Below, one piece after another: positions 10,811 through 21,972 of a stretch of DNA of 64,000 bases; positions within the stretch are counted from its first letter, which is position 1; every line of letters begins with the position of its first letter. The stretch spans positions 124,001-188,000 of the forward strand of contig VDMD01000003.1 of assembly GCA_007026445.1 (NCBI GenBank), in the 5' to 3' direction. This stretch comes from Schizophyllum amplum. Lineage: Eukaryota; Basidiomycota; Agaricomycetes; Agaricales; Schizophyllaceae. Position numbers and translations under genes: made by a program. Under the pieces are notes generated by a model. It made no database searches, was not told the DNA's origin, and saw nothing but the letters and a program-made list of their open reading frames with translations.

Positions 10811-13800
10811 ATGCCGCCCGAGGCTTTTCCCCCCTCTGATGACGAGCTATCGGACTCGGGCCTGTCGGAACTCACAGACTCGGACGACGATGACTACGAA
10901 GAGGAGGGCGTACCGACACCACCGCCGGCGTCGTCTAGAGCAACACGCCTGTCGAACAAAGGCACCGACATGGTCGTCGAAGGCGACGCACAGGACACGA
11001 AGAACGGCATACGGCAATCAGTCAGCGCGCTCGAGCACAGAAAGACCCCTTCTGAGATTCCCAGAAGCGACAAGGTGTGTACTTGTCCCCGAATCGAGGA
11101 AGCTATTGACACCGTGCCGAGTAGGTCACGGCCGTCCACGTCAAGGAGGACGTGATCATGAACGAGCTACCTGCGAACCTTGTCGACTCCGACGCGACAT
11201 CATCGAAGCGTGCGCGCAAGAGCACAGCGCGCGCGACGGCGACCGATCGCAGGAAACTCGAAGACAAGCCCCTCGTACCAATGTTTGGGCGCAAGGTCCG
11301 CACGCAGACCGTTGATCTTGATCACATCCACAGTGCGTATTTCTTCTGCGTATGTATTCAGCCATTCTGACGGCTCTCGCATTGTTTGAATAGAACTCAC
11401 CAAAGAGGGATGCATTGATTTGAATGCCGATTATCAGCGCGGTACGCGTCCGCTTTTCGCCAGCTTCTCGCTTTCCCCGATACCTTATTTTGCCTGCTAA
11501 TAACATCTCAGATGTCGTCTGGCCTACGAATAAGCAGAGCGCGCTCATCGACTCCCTCATAAATTATGTCCATGTACCAGAGCTCGTCTTCTGCAGTGCG
11601 TATCTATGGCCGCCCTATGAATTTACAACCTTTCAACTTACGTCTCAGCGCGGAACTCTGAAAGCGAAGATTTAATATGCATGGATGGCAAACAGCGGAT
11701 CACGTCCATCAAAAGGTTCGTCCGCTGAACCTGTGCTGCCCTGATTCCATGCTCATCCACTGCTCATCCACTCCCGCTCGTCGTATAGATTCATGGATGG
11801 CGAGGTAAGTTCTTCCTCAGCTAGTGCGTATCGACGCTAACGTTGCTCGAATCAGATTGGGTGTATGTACGCTTTGACAATGACTAAGTTGAGCTAATGA
11901 TCATTGTCCTTTTCGACAGTCAAAGATTTGTGAGTTGGCTCCTGCTCAGAGTTCGACTGGCACCCGCTCATTGATGTCTTCATTGTGTCTTCAGTCGATC
12001 TGGGAAGCAATATTACTACTGCAAAAACCCGAAGTCGAAGACTTCTAATCGCCGCGTGATTGACCCAGCTAGTAAGCGCCGCTTCCAGTTGACCGTCATC
12101 AACATCGTCATCTACGACGACATTACTGTTGAGCAGCAGCGAGAGATATTTGGTGTACGTCTGCGTGCTTTCAATACGTCCATATGTCTATGGACTGATA
12201 TGAGCTCCAGCGCGTTCAAAACGGCACGGCGCTTACTCCTGCCGGTATGTTCGAAGATCACACATCATTTGCGGCCCTCTGACAGTGGTGTAGAACGCGT
12301 TTGTGCCATCAACAGCGACAAAGCGGACCTCGTTCGTGCCGCGGAGGCCCACGTTCGCCAGCTCGATGATCCTGTAGTCGCTGACTGCATGCGGGCCGAC
12401 GGCAACCGGTTCTACGTCTTCGCCCAGCTCGCGATGCTCATCCTCAACAACAAATCCGAAGCACCCAATGCTCTCCGCACCGAGCGCTGGCTGCAGACTA
12501 ATAGCGCCGTCTCCGACTCCCAGACCTGCTCTTTCTTCCGCACGATCAACATCCTGCTCGCCATCATGCCCGACATGTCAGACCTCGGTATCCCCAGCGG
12601 CGCCGAGCTCGTCATGGCGGGATATCTCGTGCACCACAACGCGAGCGACTACACGTTGGCGCAGCTCGCCACAGGGGTGCGCGCGTTGAGGACGAAGGCG
12701 CGCGCGTATGCGGGTGCTCGGGGCCACATAAAGCTATCGGCGGCGATGTACACAACCATGAAGACCTTTGCTCGCGGAGGGCTGAAGAGCTGTGTACCGT
12801 ATGCGGCGCGAGGGATGCCGAGGGCGGCGACGGTGGTTCCTGCCCGCCTGGTCTCGCAGGACGAGCTGCGAACGGCCTGTGGATCCGTGCCCGCTGTGCT
12901 TGCGGCTCCCGCCGCCACGGAGCAGACGCCGGACGATGCCCCATTGCGAGGAGCGCGCAAGCGTAAGGAGGGCCCAGACGCGGACGGAGCGCCGTCTGCG
13001 AAGCGTAGTGCGCTGGCCTCGAGCTCTTCCCCTGTCGTTGCACGCAAGGCGCCCGTACCACTGCCTCGCAAGCGGAAGCTCGACATCGATGGGACCTCGG
13101 CTACAGCGAAGAAGTTACGTAGCAGCCGCGAGGCGCCAGCGGCACCCGACGATTCGATGTCCGCCACAACTTCAGCAACACAGAGCGCCCCTCCAATGTT
13201 GAGTACTGCTGCATCGACCGCACCGGCCGCACCTACGCCGACAGTTGTGGCCCCAACGATGACAGCGACGCGGGCTACAGGGCTACATTCGTCGACTGCG
13301 TTACCCAAAGAGCTCGGAGGCGGCCCGTTAACGGCGACGCCTTCACTGCCCCAGACCACTGCGGCGGGCGCGGGCGCTATGGATGGGTCCATCGCGCAGC
13401 CTCCGCTGTTGCATGCGGCAGCCCGGTTGGCGCCCACGCTCGTTCATATGCCGACCCAAGCAGCTGTCCCTCAGTCAGTACCGGTCCCGATGGAGGAAGC
13501 TCCCAGTTTGACGCAGGAGGCTCCACTTGCGAAGGCGGCTAAGCCTAAGCGAGGCAGGCCGCCGAAGCCAAAAACGGCCGCTGCGCGCAAGAAGAAAGGC
13601 GATCTTGCAAAGGGTGCTGCGACAGGAGAAGGTGGCATCCAGACGGCCGAGGAGTCAGCAAGCACACCTCTACGCAGCACGATTTCTTCAGCTCAGACCA
13701 CCCCGCCGGCGGGAGCGCCTACACTCCCGGACGACCCGCCAAAATCGGTGCTTTGGTCTCCTATGCCAAATGCGCGCCCCCCTCCAGCGCCAAGGCCATC

Positions 13801-14326
13801 GCCGGCTACATTGTCGACGCCTGATCCACTAGTCTCGACGTATACAAGCTGGTGGGGCTCCTACCCGAGGTCCGCTCCAGTTGCTGTGTTATCGGCCTTT
13901 TACCCGCCTGTCCCGGCTACACCGCCGCCTTCCACCGTACAGCCTTCCACAACATCCGTACCCCCTGCTACGACGTTTTCGCTACCTCTCTCATCCAAGA
14001 CCACTGGCCATGAAGGTCGCAGTACGTCGTCTGCGCCGTCGTGCGGGTCGCCAGTATCGTCGAGGGCGTCACCTTTCGCACCGTCCACGCGGTCTACGCG
14101 AAGTAAAACTCGTCTGGGTCCCCTGCACGCGGCGTTTTCAGGTGGTACGCAGGTGCAAGCATCGAGGAGCAGTCCCTCGTCACCTTTCGGAATTGCACCA
14201 TTAGGAGCTTCCCCGCTCGGTGAATCTTCCTCAGGTGCTGGTCCTTCCCTGGTTGATGACCGGTGCACGGGGGCTTTTCTGCGTGTTGGGTATTTTGGCG
14301 ACTCGTCATCGACGACTATGCCGTGA
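10811..14326 (+). CDS. DUF262-domain protein, copy 3, with long low-complexity tail
   Basis: The ATG at 10811 opens an acidic leader (D-S-G-L-S-E-L-T-D-S-D-D-D-D-Y-E-E-E, then V-P-T-P-P-P) that matches copy 2. Core motifs in consecutive small exons are D-L-N-A-D-Y-Q-R, D-V-V-W-P-T-N-K-Q-S, V-H-V-P-E-L-V-F, I-C-M-D-G-K-Q-R-I-T-S-I (DGKQR at 11694-11708), F-M-D-G-E, Y-Y-Y-C-K-N-P-K-S-K-T and E-Q-Q-R-E-I-F-G. The large last exon (from about 12290) has the same helical segment as copy 2 and then about 500 residues rich in Ala, Pro, Ser and Thr, with one A/T-hook-like K-R-G-R-P-P-K-P-K. That motif suggests DNA contact, by inference. The stop is at 14324-14326. Copies 2 and 3 are clearly a duplicated, inverted pair. 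Confidence 0.8.
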
Positions 14327-14729
14327 GTGGTGCTCTCGCCGCGTACAAAGCAAGGGGAAATGTAGGAGGTGAGTCGACGTGTACTGCAATGGCTACGTTA
14401 TGGCCGCTTCTTCCTCCACGGCATAGGGCATCTCATCTGATGGGAAAGCAATCACCGCCTTCTAGCATATGCATCATCCCTGACCATCATGGTGTTCTGA
14501 ACTTTCTTTAACATTCCATCGTTGAACTTGCATTACTGTATTTGATGCTTTCCTTCCTCTTCCGTGTCGGATATTCAGATGCTGACTGACAATATCGTTC
14601 CGTAGCGTCTTGACTGTCATAACCCGGCTCTATCAGCGTCATGCGCATACACTAGGCCACTACCGCTAAACGAATACAATGATACTGTTAATGAACATGT
14701 TTAACTCCAGGTTTGCTTTAGAGTTGAAT
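14327..14729. other. Intergenic stretch
   Basis: No gene is recognised between the end of DUF262 copy 3 and the end of the BTB gene; both neighbouring genes converge here. Confidence 0.3.
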
Positions 14730-15645
14730 TTACACTGTGTCCGGCAGCTGCAGAACGCACATCTGGATATTCCTCTTTGTTGTCGTCTTGTCGTAATTCA
14801 ACTTCGCGCACCCCGTGCACCTCGCGCCCCAACACGCCGCTGACTCCGGCCACTCCTTCATCTCGAGCCCATAGAGCGTGTCCCCGAGCGGGCGCCGATC
14901 CATCTCGATGAACATCCGCGCCTTCAGCTCCCGCCAGGTCGCGTTGTCCTTCAGCGTGTGGCAATTTGCGCACGCCGCCATTTCATCGTTCCCGGCGCCA
15001 AACATGCTCGATGCGTCCAGGAGGAGCCTAAGAGTGTCGCGGCGGCGGCGATGCAGCGTTAGCAGGGCCATCAGCGGGTTGGGCAGCGCGTCCTGGTGCG
15101 CGCCGTCGTATAGATCCAGTGTGAGCGTCGCGCGCGCCGCGGTCTGTGCCTCCATGGCCCATCCGAATTGCTGGGCGATAGAGAAAACGCGCAAGGGCTC
15201 CGCGAGGAGGCCCGGCGCAGTGATCGCGGTGCGGATGACGGAGATGGGGCCTGGTGTCTCCCAGACCTCCGCGAGTGCGAGCACGTCCCCGATGGCGGAG
15301 AGGGAGGACCAGGGCGCAATTTCGAGACCGTCGCACATGAGTTTGAGGAGCGTTGTAACGACCTGGTCAGGCTCGGCAATGGGGATTGGACGTTCAGAGC
15401 TGTGCGCAGGAGGTGGGAGAGCGAGGACGGAGCGAAAAAAGCCGGATGTCATCTTCAGAACAATAGAGGGCACTCGATAGAGCGTTCCCTCTCGAGAGCA
15501 GAGTACCGCATCGGCCTCTGGAGATCTGAAGTCGGGATGATAGGCACAGTTTGACGTGCTAGTCGCTGCCTCTCTTGTTGAAGAACCACTTCTAATAAGC
15601 ACACCCGGGACAGTAGCCGTGGTCGCGTCGACAGTAAGTACTCAT
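14730..15645 (-). CDS. BTB/POZ-like protein, duplicate A
   Basis: The frame 15602-14730 encodes a BTB-like N-terminal half: D-A-V-L-C-S-R-E-G-T-L-Y-R-V-P-S-I-V-L-K and M-T-S-G-F-F-R-S-V-L, the usual strand/helix pattern of fungal BTB proteins. The C-terminal half has paired C-x-x-C motifs (C-A-N-C and C-T-G-C) that could bind zinc. BTB domains mediate dimerisation or Cul3 binding; no partner can be named. It is nearly the same protein as the gene at 37718-38638. The ATG homologous to that copy lies at 15645-15643, but about 7 extra bases after it shift the frame, so translation may start downstream at the codon near 15602. It is divergent to the broken F-box copy. Confidence 0.65.
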
Positions 15646-16081
15646 TCTGGTTGGGAAAAATGTTGGGTTGCGTTGAGGATGTAAATGTACGGGTCAAAGT
15701 ACCTGTGGGCAATCGTGGCAAAAGATTAACTTTGCGCCAGTGTTGTCGTATACAAGCGGAGTCACTGTGCGACTCGAATCTAGAAGTCGCCTGATCGAAA
15801 CTTGGAGCTTGCTGCTTTTGTCAACTTGAAGTTCGAGACGAGTCACGACTCAGGAGCAGCTGCAGGACCGGTCCGGACCCGACGGCATTTGCCAACACGA
15901 CACGTGCTCTGACCTGGATAGTCATCTCGTTCTTGGCCGCCATGGTCATGGCCATGCTGTCGCGGATATCGCCGCTCTTCTTCCTCTTTCACGACCTGAA
16001 GTGGTCGCGAAATATCTGTTGGCTCACCATAAGCCAGGTGGCTGCTGTTTCGCGCAGGAAATTTCACTTAACAAATTGAGC
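15646..16081. promoter_or_regulatory. Divergent BTB / F-box spacer, duplicate A
   Basis: No coding sequence is seen. The part near 15860-15985 (blocks such as GACACGTG, GACCTGGAT, CATGCTGTCGC) is recognisable in inverted orientation at 37470-37545, so the shared promoter was duplicated with the genes. Confidence 0.5.
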
Positions 16082-16417
16082 ATGGTGTTCGGCGACAGGA
16101 AGGTATGCCAAGTCTTGTACTGCCACGATAGACTGCTAAAGATCACAAACCCCACGCAGAAATTTCACAAAGCGGGGCTTTCGTCCCTCTTCAGCAGTCT
16201 TCGCGTTAAAGGAAAAAAGCTGGCGTTCTTCCCGCTGCTCAATTTACCATACGAGCTGCTAGAGCGGATCATCATGCTATCGAACCCCCTGGACATCATG
16301 TCACTAAGACAGGTGGGAATTATGCTCTCTTCATCTCGCGTAACGATAGCTGATCAGGCCATCAGACTTGCCAAACGATGTCCTCCATCACATACAAACA
16401 CTGGATCTGGCTGGAAG

Positions 16418-16790
16418 AGGACCCCTGATTATCGGTGGGGAGGTCTATGTCATGGTCCGCCAAATTTGCCCTTTTTTTGTCCGACATTTTTTGCGCAATC
16501 TGGGTCGTTTTGTCCGGCTTTTCCAGAGACATCCTTTGAATTTTGGACCGGAACGGAGGTCCGGCCACCCCATATGGTAAGTCGGCAGCCCCCGGGCACC
16601 CCCGATAACGTTGAGGGGGGTCCCAGAGGGGCGAACAGAGGGTTATCTGGAGATTTTGTCCGACATTCGCCAGAGACATGCTCCCGACCAACCCTCAATT
16701 TGTCCGGCTTTTCCAGAGACCTTCGACCTTCAAAAGGCCAAAATTTGTCCGACATTGACATATACCTCGCCGCTAATAAGCAGGGGTCCT
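16418..16790. mobile_element. hAT-like MITE with 8-bp target duplication
   Basis: A 373-bp element starts AGGACCCCTG and ends CAGGGGTCCT. The inverted repeats continue imperfectly for about 50 bp on each side (both arms contain GAGGT, TATGTCA and a GTCCGACA-type block). It is flanked by identical 8-bp GCTGGAAG at 16410-16417 and 16791-16798. No coding capacity is present. An 8-bp duplication fits hAT-type transposition. Confidence 0.85.
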
Positions 16791-16827
16791 GCTGGAAGTC
16801 GTCATCATGGCGCTAGAAGAGAATGGT

Positions 16828-17027
16828 TAGTCTCGTAAACCATCCTCTAGTAAACTAGAGTCTGGAACTACCTGTGGGGGCGGAAGGGGGATAGCCTCGG
16901 AGTTTGAATCGCGGCCATTTTGGCAGCGTTTTGTGATGTCATCTGCTACTTTTTGTGCGCGTCTTGGGCTTGCGAATTCAACCTCCGAGGTTACCCCCCC
17001 TCCGCCCCCGTAAGAGGTTCCAGACTA
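16828..17027. mobile_element. Second hAT-like MITE with 8-bp target duplication
   Basis: A 200-bp element has termini TAGTCT / AGACTA and long subterminal inverted repeats (GTCTGGAAC...GGGGGCGGA versus TCCGCCCCC...GTTCCAGAC). It is flanked by identical AGAATGGT at 16820-16827 and 17028-17035. Its ends differ from the neighbouring 373-bp element, so it is a separate family. It is non-coding. Confidence 0.85.
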
Positions 17028-18366
17028 AGAATGGTGTCGTCTTGCCTGCAGAACCGCTCAGGGATAGACCGATCAAAGATCTCGAGCGCCTATCACTCCA
17101 GCCTGCGCTATTCCGACGCCGTTTGCGGGATCTCGGCCAAGGCGCAGATGCTCAACTTGAATTGTGGCCAGCAGCCCACTGCCTTATGCGCGATTATTTT
17201 CATAACGATGAAAAAAACTCGACGTTCTTGATGCTGGTGGCTGGCGGCCGCTTTCTTTTCGCCCAACGCGAAAATTTCCGCAGAAACGACCTCCTTCTTA
17301 TCCAACTATCTGACGCGTCTGAGATATCTGAGGAGGCGACCACGATAGCGCAGACGACGTTTCCAGAGGGCACCCATACTGGTCGGATGCAGGATTACTG
17401 GCGAGTCAAGCATAGCGGTAATGTACTTCGTCTTGCGACCTTGGAAATTCTGACAACGTAAGCCGCTCGAATAATTATACGGCAATCATTGACATTTTGA
17501 TTACTTACACAGTGAGAGGTTATATCAAATCTCCATATACGAGATCGACACCGCCGCCGAACAGCCTGTATTCGCTCTCATCGCACGGACGAGCGACTTC
17601 GGCAACATCACCGCCATGACCAGCGAGATCAAACACTGTGGCGAAAGCCGTATTTCGCTGTGTGATCACAAATCCCTTCTACTGTGGGACTTTGCGCGCG
17701 ACGAGCGCATCTTTTTCGACATACCCGGTCCTCCAAATCACTACGATTACGTGCTGCCAGTGAGTCTCTCGACAAATTCATCCCAGGAGCTCAGATATTC
17801 ACCGCACCGCTTCCCACCAGCACATCAAAGTCGTCGACGACCGCGTTATATATTTTCAGCGTCATCGCCTCGCTATATACGCCATTCCTCGCGGCGCCAA
17901 AGGACACCTCGGAAAGCTCAAGCCCTCCTTCGAGCTCAAACTACCCCACCTCACCAACGTCTATTTCCCGCACCCCGCGACACCCCGCGATCCTTTCGTG
18001 TTCCATGTGCACAACCGCTCCCGAGATAGTGCTCGCACCTACGCGCTCTCGCGCGGCTCAGGCGTCCTACGAGCGGGTTCCGCGCGCTCCATGCCGCATT
18101 CCGGCGCTTGGGGAGCTATCTGGGGCCCGGCGCCGTTCGTGGCGTGTGCGGGGGCGCACGTCATCGCGCGCATCTCGCCGCTCAGCTGCCGCTATGCTCT
18201 GTGGATCGACGACGACGGCGCTGGAGGCGGGGTACGTGCGGGCTCTGCGCGACTCATGTATGAAGGCGAGGGAAGGCATTCAGATCAAGCGACGTTCGAC
18301 GCGGTGTCGGGGCGATTGTGTGTCGCTGGACCTGGGGACTCGCTGCTGATAGTGGACTATGTGTAA

Positions 18367-18688
18367 AGCTGATGCCGTCCTCGATAGTTATTCGGCGGCG
18401 AGGCGCTTATTCCTGGACTTGACAGACTGCCGGATTCGGCACCGCTATACAAAGCCTTACGGGGACAACATCGCCAGACATAACGTTCTATATCAAACCG
18501 TGCTGCTCGTTCTCAGCTTCTCTTGGGTGGCAGCCTCTCTGAGCTTCGATCGAGATCACTTCGTTCCCCTCCCAGCTGGCCAAGAGGACCGCGGAGCTAA
18601 GATCGGGTACACGGATCTCAAGGCCGAATGCATCCGAATCGACGTCCGGTCTGATGGTCACGTGTCGTCGATCTCTGACGGATCCATA
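18367..18688. promoter_or_regulatory. Original upstream region of the HNH gene, now displaced
   Basis: This stretch lies between the F-box copy and the LINE 3' end. Before the LINE landed it abutted the HNH nuclease start region at 25326, as shown by the LINE target duplication. It probably holds that gene's promoter. No gene is seen. Confidence 0.5.
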
Positions 18689-18696
18689 TTCGAATT

Positions 18697-18737
<41 letters not shown>

Positions 18738-18903
18738 GGAGCTTTAGGTTCAGAGCAGGTAACTTGGTTATCCCCCTTTCGCCAGCTTTTTGGTGCTACG
18801 ACGTTGTTGCAGCAAAATTTCACTCCCCCGAGAAAATGCCTCATGCCTGAATTGCCAGCACGACTGCCGTTTCTCGACGGTTAGCCAGTGTGGGACTTGA
18901 TGC

Positions 18904-20106
18904 TCAATCGAGCAACCCACTAAGAACTCGGGCTTGCTGCGGTACGTCGTTTGGCGGGTGGGCAGTTCTCTCAAGGTCTGTGTGGTGCCAGGTGTCGTCA
19001 ACCGTCGCCTGCAATATAGCCTTGACTCCGAACTGCCGCTTGTCGGTCATCGTCTTGTCTATGGTATGTCTTCTCCTCAATTGAGCTCTGAGCCTCTCTT
19101 TGAGTGCTGCAGGGGCTGCATATTTGGTCTTGTCGTTCTCGTTCTGGACCACTCTCTCGTTCCGTACTAGCCAGACCATGTAGGCACCTTCTGATATCAA
19201 TATCCTGTAGAATCTATTGTCTCCCAATCGGGATTTGCCTTCCGCGTCCTTGAATCTCATCAACGCGTTGCCGAGTACTGCCCCCATCGACGGCTTCGAC
19301 CATGGTATGTTCCGTGCCTCGCATAGGGATTTCGCTTCATCCCATATCGCCTGTCTGCCCGGCGCGGTGCACTCTGTGAGTATGTGCTCAATAGATTCTT
19401 CGATGTCTTGGCCGTCCGCGCTGCAGTGCTTGCAGAATACGCGGTCCCCGCATTCCGGGATGTCTTTCCAGTGGCGTCCGCACCGATGCGCATCGTGCAT
19501 CGATTTATACATGAACTGCCGTACGTTCCGGCGCATATCCTTGCTCCGGAGGGATAGCCAGATTTGCCGGTCCGTCACGTTACCGCGTCTTGTCGTCTTG
19601 ATCGCCTTTCTTACTTTCTCTAAGTTTGGGCGCGTTTGCTTGCGCACGTCCGGCTTTTTGGCTTCCATTAACGTTGCGTAGACTTCTCTTTGGCTGATCG
19701 TCGCCAAAGACGCTCCTCTGACCTCCCCTGGGTCCGAGGTCATGTTACGGTGCGTGCATGTATCCATCTCTGCAGCTTCCCGCGCTAGTGTGGACGCTCC
19801 TTTGTGGCCTTGCTCTGCGCCTTCCGGCATCCTGATGGCGGTGCGCCCCGGCCGGTTCCTCATCTTCGCGGTGAGGGTCATCATGAGCTGTCTGTTCGGG
19901 TAGTCTACCCATCCGTTGTCTTCATGCTTTTGTAGCTTCGTTGTGAGTGCGTCCATCACGCCTCTCCGCGGTATTACTAACTCAATGTTCTCTTCGTCCT
20001 CAGCTCCTCTCACCACCTCGAGCATGGCTGTCAGTAGGGCGGCGCCCTCTGTAAGTCTCGTGGTTCTGAGCTTTTCTCTGCGTCCGGCGCTGGTCCATAT
20101 TCCGGC
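18904..20106 (-). pseudogene. LINE ORF2, RNase H and C-terminal zinc-finger part
   Basis: The frame ends at 18904. It shows an RNase H-like start (D-G-A-G-I-W), then E-D-N-G-W-V-D and the basic linker, followed by the zf-RVT-like region with C-K-H-C and H-I-L-T-E-C. This is the C-terminal part of the ORF2 polyprotein whose RT half is at 21973-25314. It is separated from that half by an insertion, so it cannot be expressed as one protein. Confidence 0.8.
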
Positions 20107-21972
20107 GCCATCACGAAAATCCTGGAACGCTTGAATGTGATTGTAACCGAAAACGGCGATTGTAATCCCACGCCTGGGACGAGGCGGCTTCCAATTCCAC
20201 GAAATCGCTTGCAATCGGCTGGCAAGCCCACGCCATGCCAGCGTGGACTTCCATGCGATTGTGCACCGAATGCTTGTCGCTAATAAGGCCTAGGTAGGCA
20301 GCCCGCTTCTACTAGGGTGATACCCTCAGTACTGTGCCGCTTCAGCGCCTTCACAGCCAACACAACATCCACGACATCACATCGAGCTACGTTCCTGCGT
20401 TGCGCTTAGGCACAAGTGGACATGGTCTGCCGTGCCAGACGTGCAGGTATATGCGCGGCGCAGCGCCCAAGCCGCGGCAGCCCGCCGCACGACGCGTCTT
20501 ACAGCGCCTGATCACGTGGCCGCTCTTGTCGACAAACAAGCACGTACAAAGGCGGGCGGACATTCAAAATGGTTGCGTCGCATCATTTTCGTTGGTTGCT
20601 TTCCCCCTTGTTCCCCCCACCTCTGTCGGTCAGCTCTGGCCTCCCGAACCTGGATTCCCCGTCGCCCCACCATCGAGAAACACTCGGCTACCTAACGAAC
20701 GACTCTTGCCAACGTAGCGCCGGCAGCCGGGGCGCTCGCGTCGAGACATGTTGAGGGAAGTTCACGGCATCGACGCATTAGGTTATAATGCCATCGAGGC
20801 CTGCAAGCTGCAACAGTACGTGCCAGCTGCTCTTCCTCTTGACTGTGGACTGATCTCTCTCAAACTTGCCCGAAAGAAAATTCAACACCCAGAGACGAGC
20901 CATTGTCCGAGTGACTCTTGCCGTCCCTGCCCTGCTCTTGCCCTTGCCCCGTCCCGTGGGCGAGGGCGTGAACTTAGTCGTGCCGCCTGCGCCGTACTTC
21001 CCGAGCAAGATGACTCATACTCGTTCGACCTCTCCTCATTTGTGCGAGGCCAGCGGAACCCACGGCGCAGGCGCTCGCACAAGCCGGGTCTCGCCTTAGA
21101 CCTGTACAGCGATGTACGCCTTCCGTTCTCCGTGTATTGCCCACTCGTCTAATTCGTCATCCAGATCATGCCACGACTACAAGTCGCGCGCCCCGATCAT
21201 CTCGTACAGGTCTGTGGTCTCGTTCATCGTCACTTGTCACTCACGCCCTTATCTCGGTGAGTATCAGGCTCATCAACGGTTTCCTTGCTTAACCGCTTAC
21301 GCCTGTCAGTGGTCGCATGTGTGAGCGCGGCGGGGCTGGGGCTCCATAGTCCCATGATGTGTCTTGTAAGTTGCCCGTATATTTTTGCGCGACCTATCTG
21401 CTAATGTTCCTTGTAGTTGCTCATCGTCGGTGTGCATGGAGGTCTTCGTTCAGGTAGGTGCATTGATTCATCACTGGGTGTCTACATCTCTAATGCCATT
21501 GCAGACTTGCATTCCCCTCCCTCCGGCCTGTAGCTCTCTGTTCGCGCCCTCTTCCGAAGCTAGTTTGCCCCGGCGCGAGGACGTGGTCAAGAGTTGTATG
21601 ATCGGTGATGCATAGGTTCAGTGTAAGTATGTGTACCTGTAGTAGCATAGTCGTGCAATATAAGTTATTGTCCTCATTCCTCCCAGTATCCCATGAATAT
21701 GATCCAGCTATTGTGTACCCGCTATGCATTGAAAAGTAAGGTGAATAGTCAACAGATGTAAGGAGCAGCCTTACCTATTGTTTTTGCGTGGCAACCGGTT
21801 ACAAGCGGAATACTAGCGGCATACATGCGGCATGCTGGCCTTGCAAAATCTGACGCTATCTACAGACATACGCATACATACGAATTGATGCGATAACGTA
21901 GCTTGCAACCGAAAGCGTGGGATTGCAAGCGCTTACAATCGCACGTCCGCGTCCGGGGATTTTCGTGATGGC
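20107..21972. mobile_element. 1.87-kb inverted-repeat insert inside the LINE
   Basis: The ends carry an exact 16-bp inverted repeat (GCCATCACGAAAATCC at 20107-20122; its complement at 21957-21972). A further inverted block follows on each side (GCGATTGTAA and AATCCCACGC, contiguous at 20156-20173 with the shared AA, split by extra bases at 21915-21942), and TTG(T/C)AACCGAAA repeats occur near both ends. It sits between the RT and RNase H portions of one LINE ORF2. No convincing transposase is readable, so it is either non-autonomous or badly decayed. No perfect target duplication was found. Confidence 0.55.

Larger units (their letters stand above)
16082..18366 (+). pseudogene. F-box-like protein, duplicate A, broken by two MITEs
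   Basis: Exons 16082-16102 (M-V-F-G-D-R-K) and 16160-16312 lead to an F-box-like motif (L-P-Y-E-L-L-E-R-I, then S-L-R-Q). The next exon, from 16366, continues T-C-Q-T-M-S-S-I-T-Y-K-H-W-I-W-L-E. There the frame meets a 373-bp insertion and stops within it (TGA about 11 bases in). Twenty-nine bases after it a second 200-bp insertion follows, then the coding frame resumes (V-V-L-P, L-S-L-Q-P-A-L-F) and runs with introns to a stop at 18364-18366. The intact paralogue at 35686-37369 shows what is missing. The second insertion plus its duplication (208 bp) also shifts the frame. Unless the insertions are spliced out, no full protein is made. Confidence 0.75.

Noticed and set aside
12649..13437. 262-codon minus-strand open frame
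   Set aside because: It mirrors the coding exon of DUF262 copy 3 and has no recognisable family.
16001..16816. Single 271-codon ORF across the first hAT-like MITE
   Set aside because: The ORF leaves the F-box frame and reads through intron and MITE sequence; exon joins supported by the intact duplicate show it is accidental.
18698..18735. Run of 38 T as a terminator
   Set aside because: It is the poly(A) tail of the minus-strand LINE, bordered by its target duplication.
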